From: Ostrinia nubilalis | Taxonomy: Eukaryota; Arthropoda; Insecta; Lepidoptera; Crambidae | Assembly (NCBI RefSeq): GCF_963855985.1 | Contig: NW_026973566.1 | Location: 1,240,001-1,304,000 of the forward strand | DNA length: 64,000 nt | Reading direction: 5' to 3' | Program-made: the position numbers and the translations under genes | In this document: piece after piece, positions 42,101 through 51,290 of the stretch | Position numbering within the stretch: position 1 is the first letter of the stretch | How the letters are laid out: each line of letters starts with the position of its first letter | Notes under the pieces: model-generated | Databases searched by the model: none | What the model saw: the letters and a program-made list of their open reading frames with translations, nothing else | What the model was told of the DNA's origin: nothing

Positions 42101-44344
42101 TATGTTAAATAACCCGGATGAAACAGAGTACGGAATATCATTTTTGAGACGTAAACTTCCTTCAATATATATTTCTCCATTAAAATCTGGATTATCTGTA
42201 CAAACTTCGATAATAGTTAAGCCTGAAATCTGGACTACGTTTTTACAGAACAACTTGACTTTATGGATTGGAGTTGAAGGTAATTCCAAACTTGTTATTT
42301 CCAAAGAGTCACTTGTTTTTCTAATGACTATATGTGGTTGCTCTGTAAAAGTTTGGCCAATCATCAAGGGAACATGCATGGCCGTATCCGGGACTATAAC
42401 AAGATCTAAGTGTGCTGCTACTCCATCGACTACAATCTGTACTTTATGGCTTCCTAAGGCTTTTACCATGGAATTGCCAAATCCTCTCAGTACGGGCAAG
42501 TCTGTCGTAGTAAAGTGGGTGTTAAATCTTTTGAACTCACTTAATTTAATCATTGAGCACTCGCTACCGAAGTCAATGAAAGCCGGTATCGCTATTCCAT
42601 TAACTAGAGCACATTTAAAATATTTTTGATTCGCACCAAGATCTACCGAATCGTTTGATATCATCTCTATCTCGTTACTAGCTACCCGTAAGACAGTTTT
42701 ATCTGGTATTGGTCGTTTTGAATAACATTGTTCAGTCTCATGGCCAATTTTACTACATTTCCCGCATTTTTTTAAGGGAACCGTGCATTGCGCCAGTAAG
42801 TGACCTTCTTGCTTGCAATTTAAACAACGTTTGTTAAATGGTCTGGGTTGAGAATCCTGATTTTTATTTAAGGGAAGTTTACCTACTTTACGATCATTAG
42901 AAGGTTTAACGTGTCTCGCATTACGTAAGTATGATAAAAGTTTATCTGGGTCATCGAACTTTACTGCCTCGGCACCTAGCCTTATGGACCTATCGTCAAT
43001 GCCATGTAGGATACATTCTACCGCCTTAGTGCCTACAATACCGCATCTGTTTAGCAGGCCTATTTTCTCATAGTAATATTCTTCTAAAGAATCACCGAAT
43101 CGCGCTCGCTTAGCTAACATATCGCTTAGCATTTGGCCGTAATTTTCTTCAGACGGAAATGCAGAGATCAGTTTCTTTTGCCATTCGTCCCAAGAGTAAA
43201 GAACAGTAGATAACCCCTCATACCATCGCTGAGCGACGCCACGTAATTTGGGTAATGCAAAGTGAATTATTTGTTTTTCTGTCCAACCGTAAATACTAGC
43301 ACACTCATTGACTTTATGTAACCATATGACCATCGTCTGTTCCTTTCTCCTGGGATCGAATTCCGGTACCGTATTGTTCATAGGGCCCAATTTATCCAAT
43401 GAATCGGTCTGATTAATTGACTTTAGCACTTGTACTATTTGAGAGATATTATCTAACGTAAAGGTACATGGAATTGACTCACTATCGCTTAAACGAAAAG
43501 GGAGCTTACTTGGTTGGCTGGTCGACACACCGTCTCGAAGACTAGGCGACTGGTCGGCGTGCAGGCGGCGTGGCTCGTCGCGATGACTGCGCGACCGCTC
43601 ATCACTCTGGTCGTGTGGCTCGATGCGGTGGCTACTCGATCGCTTGCGGTGACTGCGCGACCGCTCGTCACGGCGATGCGCCTCGCCGTGGCGACTGGGC
43701 GACCGCTCATGACGCTGGTCGTGTGGCTCGTTGTGGTGGCTGCTCGACCGCTTGCGGAGACTGCGCGACCGCTCGTCACGGCGATGCGCCTCGCCGTGGC
43801 GACTGGGCGACCGCTCATGACGCTGGTCGTGTGACTCGTTGTGGTGGCTACTCGACCGCTCGTGGCGACTGCGCGACCGCTCGTCACGGCGACTGCACGA
43901 CCGCTCATCACGGCGACGCACCCCGCCGTGGCGACTGCGCGACCGCTCGTCACGGCGATGCGCTTCATCGTGGCGACTGCGTGACCACTTGTCACGGCAT
44001 TGCGCCCCGCCGTGGCGACTGCGTGACCGCATGTCACGGCGACCGCACTCCCCGTCGTGGCGGCTGTGCGATCGCTCGTCATGGCGACCGCGCTCCTCGA
44101 TGTGGTGACTGCGCGACAGTTTGTCACGCTGGATGCGTTGTTGGTAAGAACCAACATCGGGTGTCTTCAACACAGGGCTTGGACTAGCCCTGTCTATCTG
44201 CTCAGGCGGACGCGAATTTGATCGCGCCCGTGGTGATGCAAGAGGCTGGTTCATTTTCTGGAAAAATTCAAAAACCTTTACGCAGTGTGTCCGTTCGACA
44301 CAGCAAACGGTCATTTCGTTCGTTCGTTCGAAATGACCGGTCAT
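39182..44344 (-). CDS. gag-pol: Gag-Pol polyprotein, complete (1720 aa)
   Basis: One frame encodes everything without frameshifting. Gag: an Arg/Ser/His-rich region of about 200 residues (repeats such as RDERSRSRH), a capsid region (VPEFDPRRKEQTMVIWLHKV, RGVAQRWYEGL), and two CCHC knuckles (CLNCKQEGHLLAQC, CGKCSKIGHETEQC). Protease: AFIDFGSECSMI, with DFGS where DTG/DSG is usual. RT: LDLASGYYQVPI and YLDDIIIPS. RNase H: LHTDASKFGIAG. Integrase: HHCC ending CLECAYSK, then DDE with Asp in IHIDHTGPF, Asp in ISDRGTSF and Glu in GQVERYN. It ends in an acidic tail (SDESDKICNESE). Methionine at 44344 or, about 30 codons on, MNQPLASPRARSN is the likely start. The plus strand shows long shadow frames over the Arg/Ser repeats. 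Confidence 0.96.
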   Translation of the reverse strand: MTGHFERTNEMTVCCVERTHCVKVFEFFQKMNQPLASPRARSNSRPPEQIDRASPSPVLKTPDVGSYQQRIQRDKLSRSHHIEERGRHDERSHSRHDGECGRRDMRSRSRHGGAQCRDKWSRSRHDEAHRRDERSRSRHGGVRRRDERSCSRRDERSRSRHERSSSHHNESHDQRHERSPSRHGEAHRRDERSRSLRKRSSSHHNEPHDQRHERSPSRHGEAHRRDERSRSHRKRSSSHRIEPHDQSDERSRSHRDEPRRLHADQSPSLRDGVSTSQPSKLPFRLSDSESIPCTFTLDNISQIVQVLKSINQTDSLDKLGPMNNTVPEFDPRRKEQTMVIWLHKVNECASIYGWTEKQIIHFALPKLRGVAQRWYEGLSTVLYSWDEWQKKLISAFPSEENYGQMLSDMLAKRARFGDSLEEYYYEKIGLLNRCGIVGTKAVECILHGIDDRSIRLGAEAVKFDDPDKLLSYLRNARHVKPSNDRKVGKLPLNKNQDSQPRPFNKRCLNCKQEGHLLAQCTVPLKKCGKCSKIGHETEQCYSKRPIPDKTVLRVASNEIEMISNDSVDLGANQKYFKCALVNGIAIPAFIDFGSECSMIKLSEFKRFNTHFTTTDLPVLRGFGNSMVKALGSHKVQIVVDGVAAHLDLVIVPDTAMHVPLMIGQTFTEQPHIVIRKTSDSLEITSLELPSTPIHKVKLFCKNVVQISGLTIIEVCTDNPDFNGEIYIEGSLRLKNDIPYSVSSGLFNITKGQGQIVASCSPSLKFTLEQGFLIARGHVAHEDVTTKALNVMNVSAYKSNPITIADLNIDNDLSDEEKQQLLTLLNEYRDCFAFELSELGCTSVEQMKIVLQDDQPIVYRPYRLAISEKEKVREIVSELLDNDIIRPSTSPYASPIVLVRKKTGEIRLCIDYRALNRKTVKEKYPMPLIDDQLDILAGNSFFTTLDLASGYYQVPIREDDKPKTAFVTPDGHYEFNRMPFGLANAPATFQRLMNQILGNARHGEALAYLDDIIIPSKSIAEGMSRLKFVLQLFKDAGLSLKPSKCYFFKRTVDFLGFEVSENGIQPGSKKIEAIKHYPTPQNQHNIRQFLGLASFFRRFVPKFSIIAKPLTHLLKNNVSWVWGTEQEAAFNTLKNELIQKPTLALYNPNAETELHTDASKFGIAGILLQKDNNVLRPVAYFSKQTTPEEQNYSSYDLETLAVVSALQKFRVYLVGIPFKIVTDCNSLKATFQKKDMLPRVARWWEQLQEFNFVIEYRPGASMLHVDALSRNPIPSTLNVLSVTDYNWLTTVQSADDTVQRIMGILKDPELDNMVDIKANFKIKNGKLFRVTPEGDRWVVPKGVRWQIVKQSHDDIGHFAFEKTLEKIKSTYWFPKMRHFVKKYVNSCLECAYSKSTTGKKPGFLHPVPKIAEPFDTIHIDHTGPFIRSAKGNMYILVIIDAFTRYIYLKPVRNTKSQTSIKVLQEYFGIFGIPRRIISDRGTSFTSDNFKHFMSEKGIKHVLNAVATPRANGQVERYNKIIVDSLTAKTIGVKENKWDEILPEVQWGINNTFNKGINRTPAEALFGKRLTGSSEGRIISELETDITKISTDQSLSEIRDEISTHIEKNQRKDKVRFDKKRTQPIKYQVGDLVRVERQVPSTGHSRKLIPKFQGPYRIIKILDNDRFQIEDTPITKKGNRRYSTIVAVDKIQPWLNFNRPHDSDNEVSSESDESDKICNESE
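43500..44160 (-). repeat. Degenerate tandem coding repeat (Arg/Ser/His-rich domain)
   Basis: About twenty imperfect 30-45-bp units read CGACTGCGCGACCGCTCGTC on the plus strand, coding for RDERSRSRH-like peptides in Gag. Two long units (43650-43735 and 43760-43845 on +) are nearly identical, indicating recent expansion. Confidence 0.85.
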
Positions 44345-44400
44345 TTAGTAAAAAAAATAAAAATAAGCGAACTTGGGAGAAAAAGAAAAAAAATAGCAAT

Positions 44401-44419
44401 TTCGATCCCACTTCTGAAA
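44401..44419 (-). other. Candidate primer-binding region of intact gypsy
   Basis: On the minus strand TTTCAGAAGTGGGATCG follows the 5' LTR; TCAGAAGTGG is shared with 17163-17182. Confidence 0.55.
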
Positions 44420-44998
44420 TGTCAGATAGTCGGGCATCTTGATGTGTTAATTATACTTTTATCACTATAAAGGGGGTTATATAAAAACATTTATCATATT
44501 TTAAATACTTTAATCAAAAGGACAAAATATAAACATTCAAACTAGATAATATGTAGGTATGTATTTAATTTATATTTCTATATAAATCAACCAAAATAGC
44601 AATGAATAGTTATATCTTATTAATACATAACTTTAATTATGATGTATATAAGCTTTTATCGATAATCAAAATAATAAATATAGCAATAATTACTCATAGT
44701 AACAGCATAACAGCATGTACTTACATTTATTGTGGCAGCACAACATTTAGACGTCCGTCCTCTCCAAGAGCCGGCACACTAATGCCCGCTTGCTTGTGCA
44801 ACACCGATATTTATAAACTCTCCCCACCACTAGTCAAGCGCTCCGGTCGAGACCGGTTGCGTATCTCTGGTTTTGCACAAGCAAGCGTGCGGCGTAAAAT
44901 ATGCAATATGTATTATTTTAGTGTTAAAATTAAATAATGTTTTAAAAAAATAAATAATCAACAATAATAAATATCTATAATATCATAAAACGCTGACA
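44420..44998 (-). repeat. 5' LTR of intact gypsy (579 bp)
   Basis: Matches 38160-38738 except for one base seen. Followed by target duplication ATAT at 44999. Confidence 0.93.
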
Positions 44999-45823
44999 AT
45001 ATCTTCATCTTTCATCTGTTCTGTTCTTATTTCTTTGGCACTTCTGTTTGGCATGTCTACTATGACACTGCATATTCCCCAACTCTCTTGAGTTTCTAGA
45101 TCGCAAGTAGGACGAGATAGTGAGTCTGCTACAACATTTGTTCTTCCTTTGATATATTTTATCGTGATATCGTAAGCTTGCAATTGCAAAGCCCATCTCG
45201 CTAATCGACCGCTTGGCGACTTCAGTGTCATGAGCCATTTTAGAGCTTGATGATCGGTTAAAACGGTTATTGGTGTACCTTCAATGTAACCTCTGAATTT
45301 AGCGATAGCCCAGACTACTGCTAGTGCTTCCCTCTCCGTGGTGCTGTAATTCCTTTCTGCTTTGGTCAGGAGCCTGCTTGCGTATTCTACGGGGTGCTCA
45401 TTTTCCCCCTCCCCCTGCACTAATACAGCTCCGATGGCATAGCTACTAGCATCGGTCTTTATGATGTATGGCTTACTTTCATCAGCTTGGACTAATACCG
45501 GGGCCGAGATCAGATCAGTCTTCAACGAGTCGAATGCTTTTTGCTGTTCATTAGTCCAGCACCATTTAGCATTCTTTTTGGTCAGGCGAGTTAGCGGTTC
45601 AGATTTCTTCGCGAAATTCACTATGAATCTTCGATACCAGGAACACATTTGAAGAAAAGATAGCAAATATTTCACGTTCTTAGGTTCGGCTTGTCCTGTA
45701 ATAGCAGTGACCTTTTCTGGGTCTACTTCTAGTCCCTTTGGAGTTATGTAATGGCCAAGGTATTTAACCCTCGAGCAGCAGAATTTGCATTTGGCCCTGT
45801 TGATTGTTAGATTGTATTCACGT
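44999..45823 (-). pseudogene. pol: Outer gypsy RT C-terminal part and RNase H
   Basis: Begins on the minus strand with REYNLTINRAKCKFCCSRV (RT after the catalytic motif), continues KYLGHYITPKGLEVDPEK and the RT thumb, then RNase H with IIKTDASSYAIGAVL, NYSTTEREALAVVWAIAKF, LTDHQALKWL and VVADSLSRPT. It is bounded by BEL/Pao on the right (TSD CACGT 45819-45823) and the intact gypsy on the left (TSD ATAT 44999-45002). The frame is open throughout. Confidence 0.9.
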
Positions 45824-46068
45824 TGTAAGATGTGGTGTCAAAGTAAGACTGATGTCAAGATGTCAGACAACTACGCCGTATCAACCGCTGATGGGATTTA
45901 TTGAAAGGCGTGTTTTAGCTGCCGAATGCTTTATTGCACTGATAATAAAAATGTTAGAACTAACAAAGTCCCAAATGTAGGTCAGGCGTAGCTGGCCAAA
46001 GTGCATGAATAAAATGCAAGTTAACAATAAATTAATTAGTAATAAAAATGTACGAGTTGACTCGTACA
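45824..46068 (-). repeat. 3' LTR of BEL/Pao (245 bp)
   Basis: On + TGTAAGATGTGGTGTCAAAG ... GACTCGTACA. It carries AATAAA in both orientations. No clear polypurine tract precedes it on the minus strand; the flank there is pyrimidine-rich. Confidence 0.9.
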
Positions 46069-46187
46069 TATTGCCAACTACAAAAAATGTCAAAAACACA
46101 TAAAAATAAAAATAAAAGAAGAAAGTTAAAAAAGAGAGTTTAAAAACCAACATATAAAATTATTTTTTTATATAATTAATAAGGTAT

Positions 46188-48485
46188 TTATGGTTTAGGT
46201 AAATTATCAAATTTAATTGTTCTTGTCATAGTTGGAGAAGTGGCCCTATCCACACTTAACACGGATCCACTCATGTCACGTCCCATCGACACTATTGTGT
46301 TCGACCTTTGTTCACTATCATGCACTGCACTGACACTATTAGCACTGGCACTGACACCCTGGCTGTTTCGCAACTCGAGGATGACAGGGCGCTCTTCCTG
46401 CGCGCCTCTGTCTCGCCAGCTCGCCAACACGCACCGGCCCTTCAGTTTGCAGCCGATGTAAATGACGACGACGACTATCAGCATCGCCAGTATAGCGTAA
46501 ATAGTAGAATAGTGTGTGACACTGCTGTTCTGTAGCAGTTGTAAATCTTGCGATTTCAGCACTTCTATTCTTTTGTTTATTTCATCAAATAACTGATCAT
46601 GATTCTCCAGGTTATCTAGCACCTTTTCGTTCATGGAGGTGTTTATCATATCGTTAAGAGATGAGGTATATTTAGGCAGGACCGGTATGTCAATGTCCTT
46701 ATGTATGTACATTTCATTGTAGTAGTCATGTTGAGCATGTATTGTAAATATGTCACCTTTTAGAACGCACCCTTGGCCGATATCAATGACCCCGTTCCCT
46801 TGTAGGTACTTAGTCTCGAGTCCAGCTGGGCACAAAATGCGAACTGAGCATTCTCGGTAACACGAGTATAGCCACGCGCCAGACGATTGTAATTTGATCC
46901 ACCTGTCGGTACATTGTCTTATCTCTGAACGGCAGTAAGTTTGTTTATTGTTACTTGTGAACAATCTCAATTCACATAATGATTGATCAAAGTGCACATT
47001 GTATATGGGATGAGTTTCATAGCATAATAATTTTGAGGTTTTGAATTTTATGCATGAATCCATGTCATTGTCATTTATAGGCATTATTAAGTCCTTTTTC
47101 ATGTTAAAGGCAATGTAAGTGGTAGATGGGATGTTGTAAACAGTTCTGTCAGACTTTATCCATGGAATAGGGATTATTTTATTAAGCTCAAACAGATCAT
47201 GACTCAGAAGTGGTATTTTGATCTCTATAATTAAATACCTTTGTGTCACTTTTACGTGGACTTGTAGGAGTTGATACAAATCTCTTATGTTGTCAGTAGG
47301 TATAACCAATTCCCCTTGTAATTGGCCTGATATTATGTTCAGCTGATTCTGCAGTTGACTCGGTGATATCAGATGTATGTCAAGTTGCCCATGGTAGATG
47401 TTTGTTATGGTGTCAATAAGTGTTTCTTGAATAAGTCTCAGGTTAGAAATGATGACATCAGTAGATAAAGCTGTAGTTATAGTGTAGAACATTTTGAGAT
47501 GATGTGCATTAGCTAATTTGACGTCATTTACTTCTTGGGACATATTCTTCAAAAGCTGATTGATGTATGAAAAATGTTGATTCATGACGACTTCATTTCG
47601 TTTCAAAATATTGTTTTCAGCTTCCAGTATCGAAGTTTGGTTTTTCAACATTTTGAACAGATGTTTTTCCGTGTTTCTTACGGCTTCAATATCTTTCTCG
47701 TACTGCTCAGCAAATTTGTCATCAACTACTCCAAACAATGAATTAGCTATATTCCCAATCGCATTAACTAAACCTCTTTTAACACGATTAGTCGCTTTTG
47801 TCTGTAGTAAGTCGTTATAATGTGTCATTTCGTTTAATTCGTGGTCAAATTGTGAAAGTATAGGTTTAAAAGTTATGTCATCTTGGCAAATTATTTTTAA
47901 GTGTTCTACGTATTTGTTGATGTCAGCCATGCTTTGCCAATAATTTGTCATGTTGTAGAAGACGATCATCTTCCACTGCTCCTGTACTACTCTCATGTCA
48001 GCTACTTTGTCAAAGTATAAAGTAGTGTCAGTCCCTATCGTCGTAACGTTACTCATTTGTTGAACAGTCGGCGTTATGAATGTCATAAGCAACAAGAGTG
48101 CTGCTACTAAAAGGTTAGGCCTTTTTCTGGCTCTCCTACTACGACTTTGAGTTTGTGACGTCGTCTTGTTGTCACTGTCAGTCTTGATCGAGTCACGAAT
48201 GTCAATGTCACATTCTTGTCGCACAGGGAGTGGTGTCAATTTAACAATAGGGCGTTTTATCATCCCATTTTTCGTTTTTAATGTCACTACGCGAACATTC
48301 CCATCACTACCAGGATGAACATCAACAATTTTTGCCAATGCCCACTTGGATGGTGGCATGTTGTCCTCGTTAACCAACACAATGTCATTAATTTGTAAGT
48401 TAGGTCTGCCCAGATGCCACTTAGTGCGTTTTTGCAGATGATGCAAGTACTCAGCTGACCATTTATGCCAAAACGACTTACGCAT
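46188..48485 (-). CDS. env: BEL integrase C-terminus fused to env (765 aa, open)
   Basis: The first ~110 residues are the integrase C-terminal domain of BEL elements (FWHKWSAEYLHHLQKR, VLVNEDNMPPSKWALAKI, NGMIKRPIVKLTPLP). Without a stop this passes through a basic stretch (SRSRRARKRP) to a hydrophobic segment NLLVAALLLLMTFITP, likely an internal signal peptide, then an ectodomain with Asn-glycosylation sites. A furin-type site RVKR is followed by GLVNAIGNIANSLFG, the cleavage and fusion-peptide layout of baculovirus F and errantivirus Env. A Cys-rich region precedes the transmembrane segment IYAILAMLIVVVVIYIG and a ~90-residue tail. Env might be released by proteolysis at the signal peptide or made from a spliced RNA. 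The frame is intact although pol upstream is not. Confidence 0.85.
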   Translation of the reverse strand: MRKSFWHKWSAEYLHHLQKRTKWHLGRPNLQINDIVLVNEDNMPPSKWALAKIVDVHPGSDGNVRVVTLKTKNGMIKRPIVKLTPLPVRQECDIDIRDSIKTDSDNKTTSQTQSRSRRARKRPNLLVAALLLLMTFITPTVQQMSNVTTIGTDTTLYFDKVADMRVVQEQWKMIVFYNMTNYWQSMADINKYVEHLKIICQDDITFKPILSQFDHELNEMTHYNDLLQTKATNRVKRGLVNAIGNIANSLFGVVDDKFAEQYEKDIEAVRNTEKHLFKMLKNQTSILEAENNILKRNEVVMNQHFSYINQLLKNMSQEVNDVKLANAHHLKMFYTITTALSTDVIISNLRLIQETLIDTITNIYHGQLDIHLISPSQLQNQLNIISGQLQGELVIPTDNIRDLYQLLQVHVKVTQRYLIIEIKIPLLSHDLFELNKIIPIPWIKSDRTVYNIPSTTYIAFNMKKDLIMPINDNDMDSCIKFKTSKLLCYETHPIYNVHFDQSLCELRLFTSNNKQTYCRSEIRQCTDRWIKLQSSGAWLYSCYRECSVRILCPAGLETKYLQGNGVIDIGQGCVLKGDIFTIHAQHDYYNEMYIHKDIDIPVLPKYTSSLNDMINTSMNEKVLDNLENHDQLFDEINKRIEVLKSQDLQLLQNSSVTHYSTIYAILAMLIVVVVIYIGCKLKGRCVLASWRDRGAQEERPVILELRNSQGVSASANSVSAVHDSEQRSNTIVSMGRDMSGSVLSVDRATSPTMTRTIKFDNLPKP

Positions 48486-49131
48486 TTTTTTCGATCAACT
48501 GCCAACGAGTATGCGTAGTCATGGGCTCTTCTGGATCAGATGGTGGTGCTGCTAGCAACGGTCCACCGATCAAGAAGTGACCTGGTGTCATAATGTCATC
48601 TTCGATATTTTCAGACAGAGCAAACAACGGCCTTGACTTCAAGCACGCCTCTATCTGTGTCAATAGTGTGTAAAATTCGTCAAATGTCAGTTTTTGTTCT
48701 CCTATTACCCGCTTGAGGTGAAATTTGACGCTTTTTACCGCAGCCTCCCATAGGCCTCCAGCACTAGGCCAGGCTGGGGCATTAAAGTGCCATGTCACGC
48801 CCATGTCGTTTATGTCACTTAAGCACTCAGTATTGATCACTTTCAATGCTTCTTTATATACTCGTTTGTCAGGACTTTAGCTGCGCCGACAAAATTTGTA
48901 CCGTTGTCAGAGTACATATGTTTAGGTACTCCGCGACGGGCACACATTCGCTTCAATGCTGCAAGGAATGATGCAGAACTTAAGTCAGCGACGAGCTCTA
49001 AATGTACAGCTTTCGTGGAAAAGCAAACAAAGACGGCTATGTAGCCCTTGAGTGTTTTTACCCCCCTCCCTTTATTTGCTTTTACATCGACAAAGCCTGT
49101 AAAATCGACGCCTGTGTGGGTAAAAGGCTTA
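48478..49131 (-). pseudogene. pol: BEL integrase core, frameshifted
   Basis: From 49131 downward: THTGVDFTGFVDVKANKG (first Asp), AVHLELVADLSSASFLAAL, MYSDNGTNFVGA (second Asp), then, after a frame change near 48860, FNAPAWPSAGGLWEAAVKSV with the catalytic Glu (ORF 48846-48478). A second frame change at a run of seven T (plus strand, 48485-48491) separates it from the integrase C-terminus. The DDE triad is visible but spread over two frames. Confidence 0.8.
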
Positions 49132-49352
49132 GACGGTGTCGCGTCTTTCCATTCTATACATAGCCAGAACGCAAGGGTGTGAAACTAATCGAGTATAGTT
49201 TGGATGTGACCTTTTTTACTAAGCTCCTCCAAACTATACACGACTAGTACGCATACGCTGCGTACTGCTCGCGTATAGTTTGTAGTGACTGAGGTCAATT
49301 ATCTTACTCCAAAATATACATCGTCAGTACGCATACGGACTAATCATGTATG

Positions 49353-50610
49353 TAGGGTCATGTGTTCAACAATGAAACACTAAAATTTCAAAGTCTCATA
49401 AAACTCTTATTTTCATATATAGAAGTCTAATTTTTGACAGGTATGTAGGCAATTTTATTGGGTATAGGATGGCATTAATGTTTTTTTTAATTGATGTTTA
49501 ATCAATCAGCAAAAAAATAAATTCACATAAATTGGAAATGTTTCATTGTGTCCACTGCTGTGTACACAATGAAACACCTCAAATTTAACAATGAAACATA
49601 ATAATTAATTGTGTGTCAACAATGAAACACTAACAATTCAATATCTCGTTCACCTTTTGTTTTTACAGATACAAGTCTAATTTTTTGAAGCTACATAGTT
49701 AACTTAGTTGGGTAGGTATCGGATGTCATTTAAGTTTTTTTTAATAAATTTGTAATCAATTAGCAAAACCATAAAAACAAACATATTGGAAATGTTTCAT
49801 TGTGTCCGTTCTCAACAATACAATTATATAATATACAATTTCAACAATGGGATATTATAATTGAGTGATTGATTCATATTTATTGAATTTATGAAGTAAG
49901 TGAATAATAAAAAATGCCCGAGTCCAATCAAAAGGTTTTATTAATAATTGAAATTTAATCAGACTCATCAGATTACCTATAACTAGTTAAGATAACTCCT
50001 TACTATTTACTATTATATTTTTTTATATTATCTCCTAAATGATCACTTTTCTTCCTCTTTAGAGATTTAGTTCGCGCCATCTTAAATGAAAAATAAACAT
50101 CAAATTTTAGGATAACCTAGTAATTTATAGCCTTAAAAATGATTATTTGCACGGACAGTAGATTTTGTTTGGTATATGGTATTATACAATGAAACAATGT
50201 TTCATTGTGTCCATCATGCAACTGTTTCATTGTTGACTACATAGGGTTTATTTTAATAACCCCAAAAAAAATCACTAATTTGTAACACTTTTAACATATA
50301 ATTTAGTTCCACTTAGTCTATGATATATGTCTAATGCTAGGTAATCATGGAAAATATAAATTTATCAACCATATTTTTATCAAAAATCTTTTAATAACGA
50401 CAAAAATATTTACATTTTGGTGAAAAAAATAAATAATGCTCCACAGACACGTCTTCTCACACGTGGCGCCGACACGAACTGAGGTGCGGCGGGGTATTGT
50501 CGAAAGTATCCTTACGCGATATAGTGCACGATATATGGCAACGCAGCATTTAAGAAATATTGCAATGTTTTATTGTGTACCATTGTTTCATTGTTGAACA
50601 TCTGACCCTA
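49353..50610. repeat. Inner inverted-repeat unit with many ACAATGAAACA motifs
   Basis: Left end TAGGGTCATGTGTTCAACAA and right end (reverse complement) TAGGGTCAGATGTTCAACAA form an inverted pair. Between them AACAATGAAACA or TGTTTCATTGT occurs about ten times in both orientations, often followed by GTGTCC or GTGTAC. AT-rich, no frame. It is either a nested MITE or a regulatory-like cluster of the host element. Target duplication not clear. Confidence 0.55.
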
Positions 50611-51019
50611 TTGTAATAAGTTCGCGATTACAATAATAATAATAATAAATTATTATTTCAGAAAAAATATTTTCCATAGTGGGTTAGTAGTTACAGATGT
50701 ATTTATAAGCTAGTTTTAGTAATTAAAACAAAGAGAATGGATAAAGAAAACCTAACCTACTTTACATTTACAATGTATACGCGAGTACTTAGTTGCATGC
50801 TCGTCATTTTGACTTATTTACCTCTCTTTCTATTAATATTAATTCATAACTGCGTGTCTACTTTAAACATTGAATCAATTTCGACACGTGCCATTGTTTT
50901 GATAAAGAGTTTTTTGGTGTTTCATATTCTGCCATAGAAAATATATTTGTTTCGGGGCTGAATAACTCTTAAATTAAGAATTATGTATGTCAAAATGATT
51001 TTTGTTCTTGAGATAAAAG

Positions 51020-51290
51020 CTTATAAATAAAAATAAATATCCCTGGACATTTTACACTGCGCTTCTAGTCCCAAACTAAGCAAAGCTTGTACTATGGGCA
51101 CTAGATAACGGATATAAACATACATAAATACTTTTTATGTAAATACATACTTATTATACATAGAAGACACCCAGTCCAATACAAACAAATATGTTCATGC
51201 ACACAAATTAATGTTTGTACTGTGCGGGAATCGAACCCGCTACCTCCGGAACAGTTATCCGTTTCGAACCACTACACCAAACGGTCGATA
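51020..51290 (-). mobile_element. tRNA-derived SINE
   Basis: On the minus strand the head has pol III promoter boxes: A box TGGTGTAGTGGTTCG (about 51279-51265) and B box GGTTCGATTCC about 35 nt later. The body includes ATATCCGTTATCTAGTGCCC and CAAGCTTTGCTTAGTTTGGG, then an AT-rich tail ATATTTATTTTTATTTATAA near 51040-51020. This arrangement and body are typical of lepidopteran SINEs. It sits inside the 49141-51806 element. Confidence 0.85.

Larger units (their letters stand above)
38160..44998 (-). mobile_element. Intact recent Ty3/gypsy element
   Basis: Two 579-bp LTRs with one difference seen (38572 versus 44832, T/C), target duplication ATAT (38156-38159, 44999-45002), and a single uninterrupted gag-pol frame of 1720 codons. 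It is inserted in the outer gypsy pol. LTR identity of about 99.8 per cent means a very young insertion. It is probably capable of movement, and could supply proteins to defective relatives such as 16633-25131. Confidence 0.95.

Noticed and set aside
43489..44187. Long open frames on both strands opposite gag
   Set aside because: They are shadows of the repeated, GC-rich Arg/Ser coding region of the intact Gag-Pol and show no domain.
50737..50937. 66-codon hydrophobic ORF on + in the TIR element
   Set aside because: AT-rich DNA yields hydrophobic frames readily; no start context or homologue recognised.
51225..51290. tRNA gene on the minus strand
   Set aside because: The A and B boxes are present, but the cloverleaf is not closed and a SINE body and AT tail follow.
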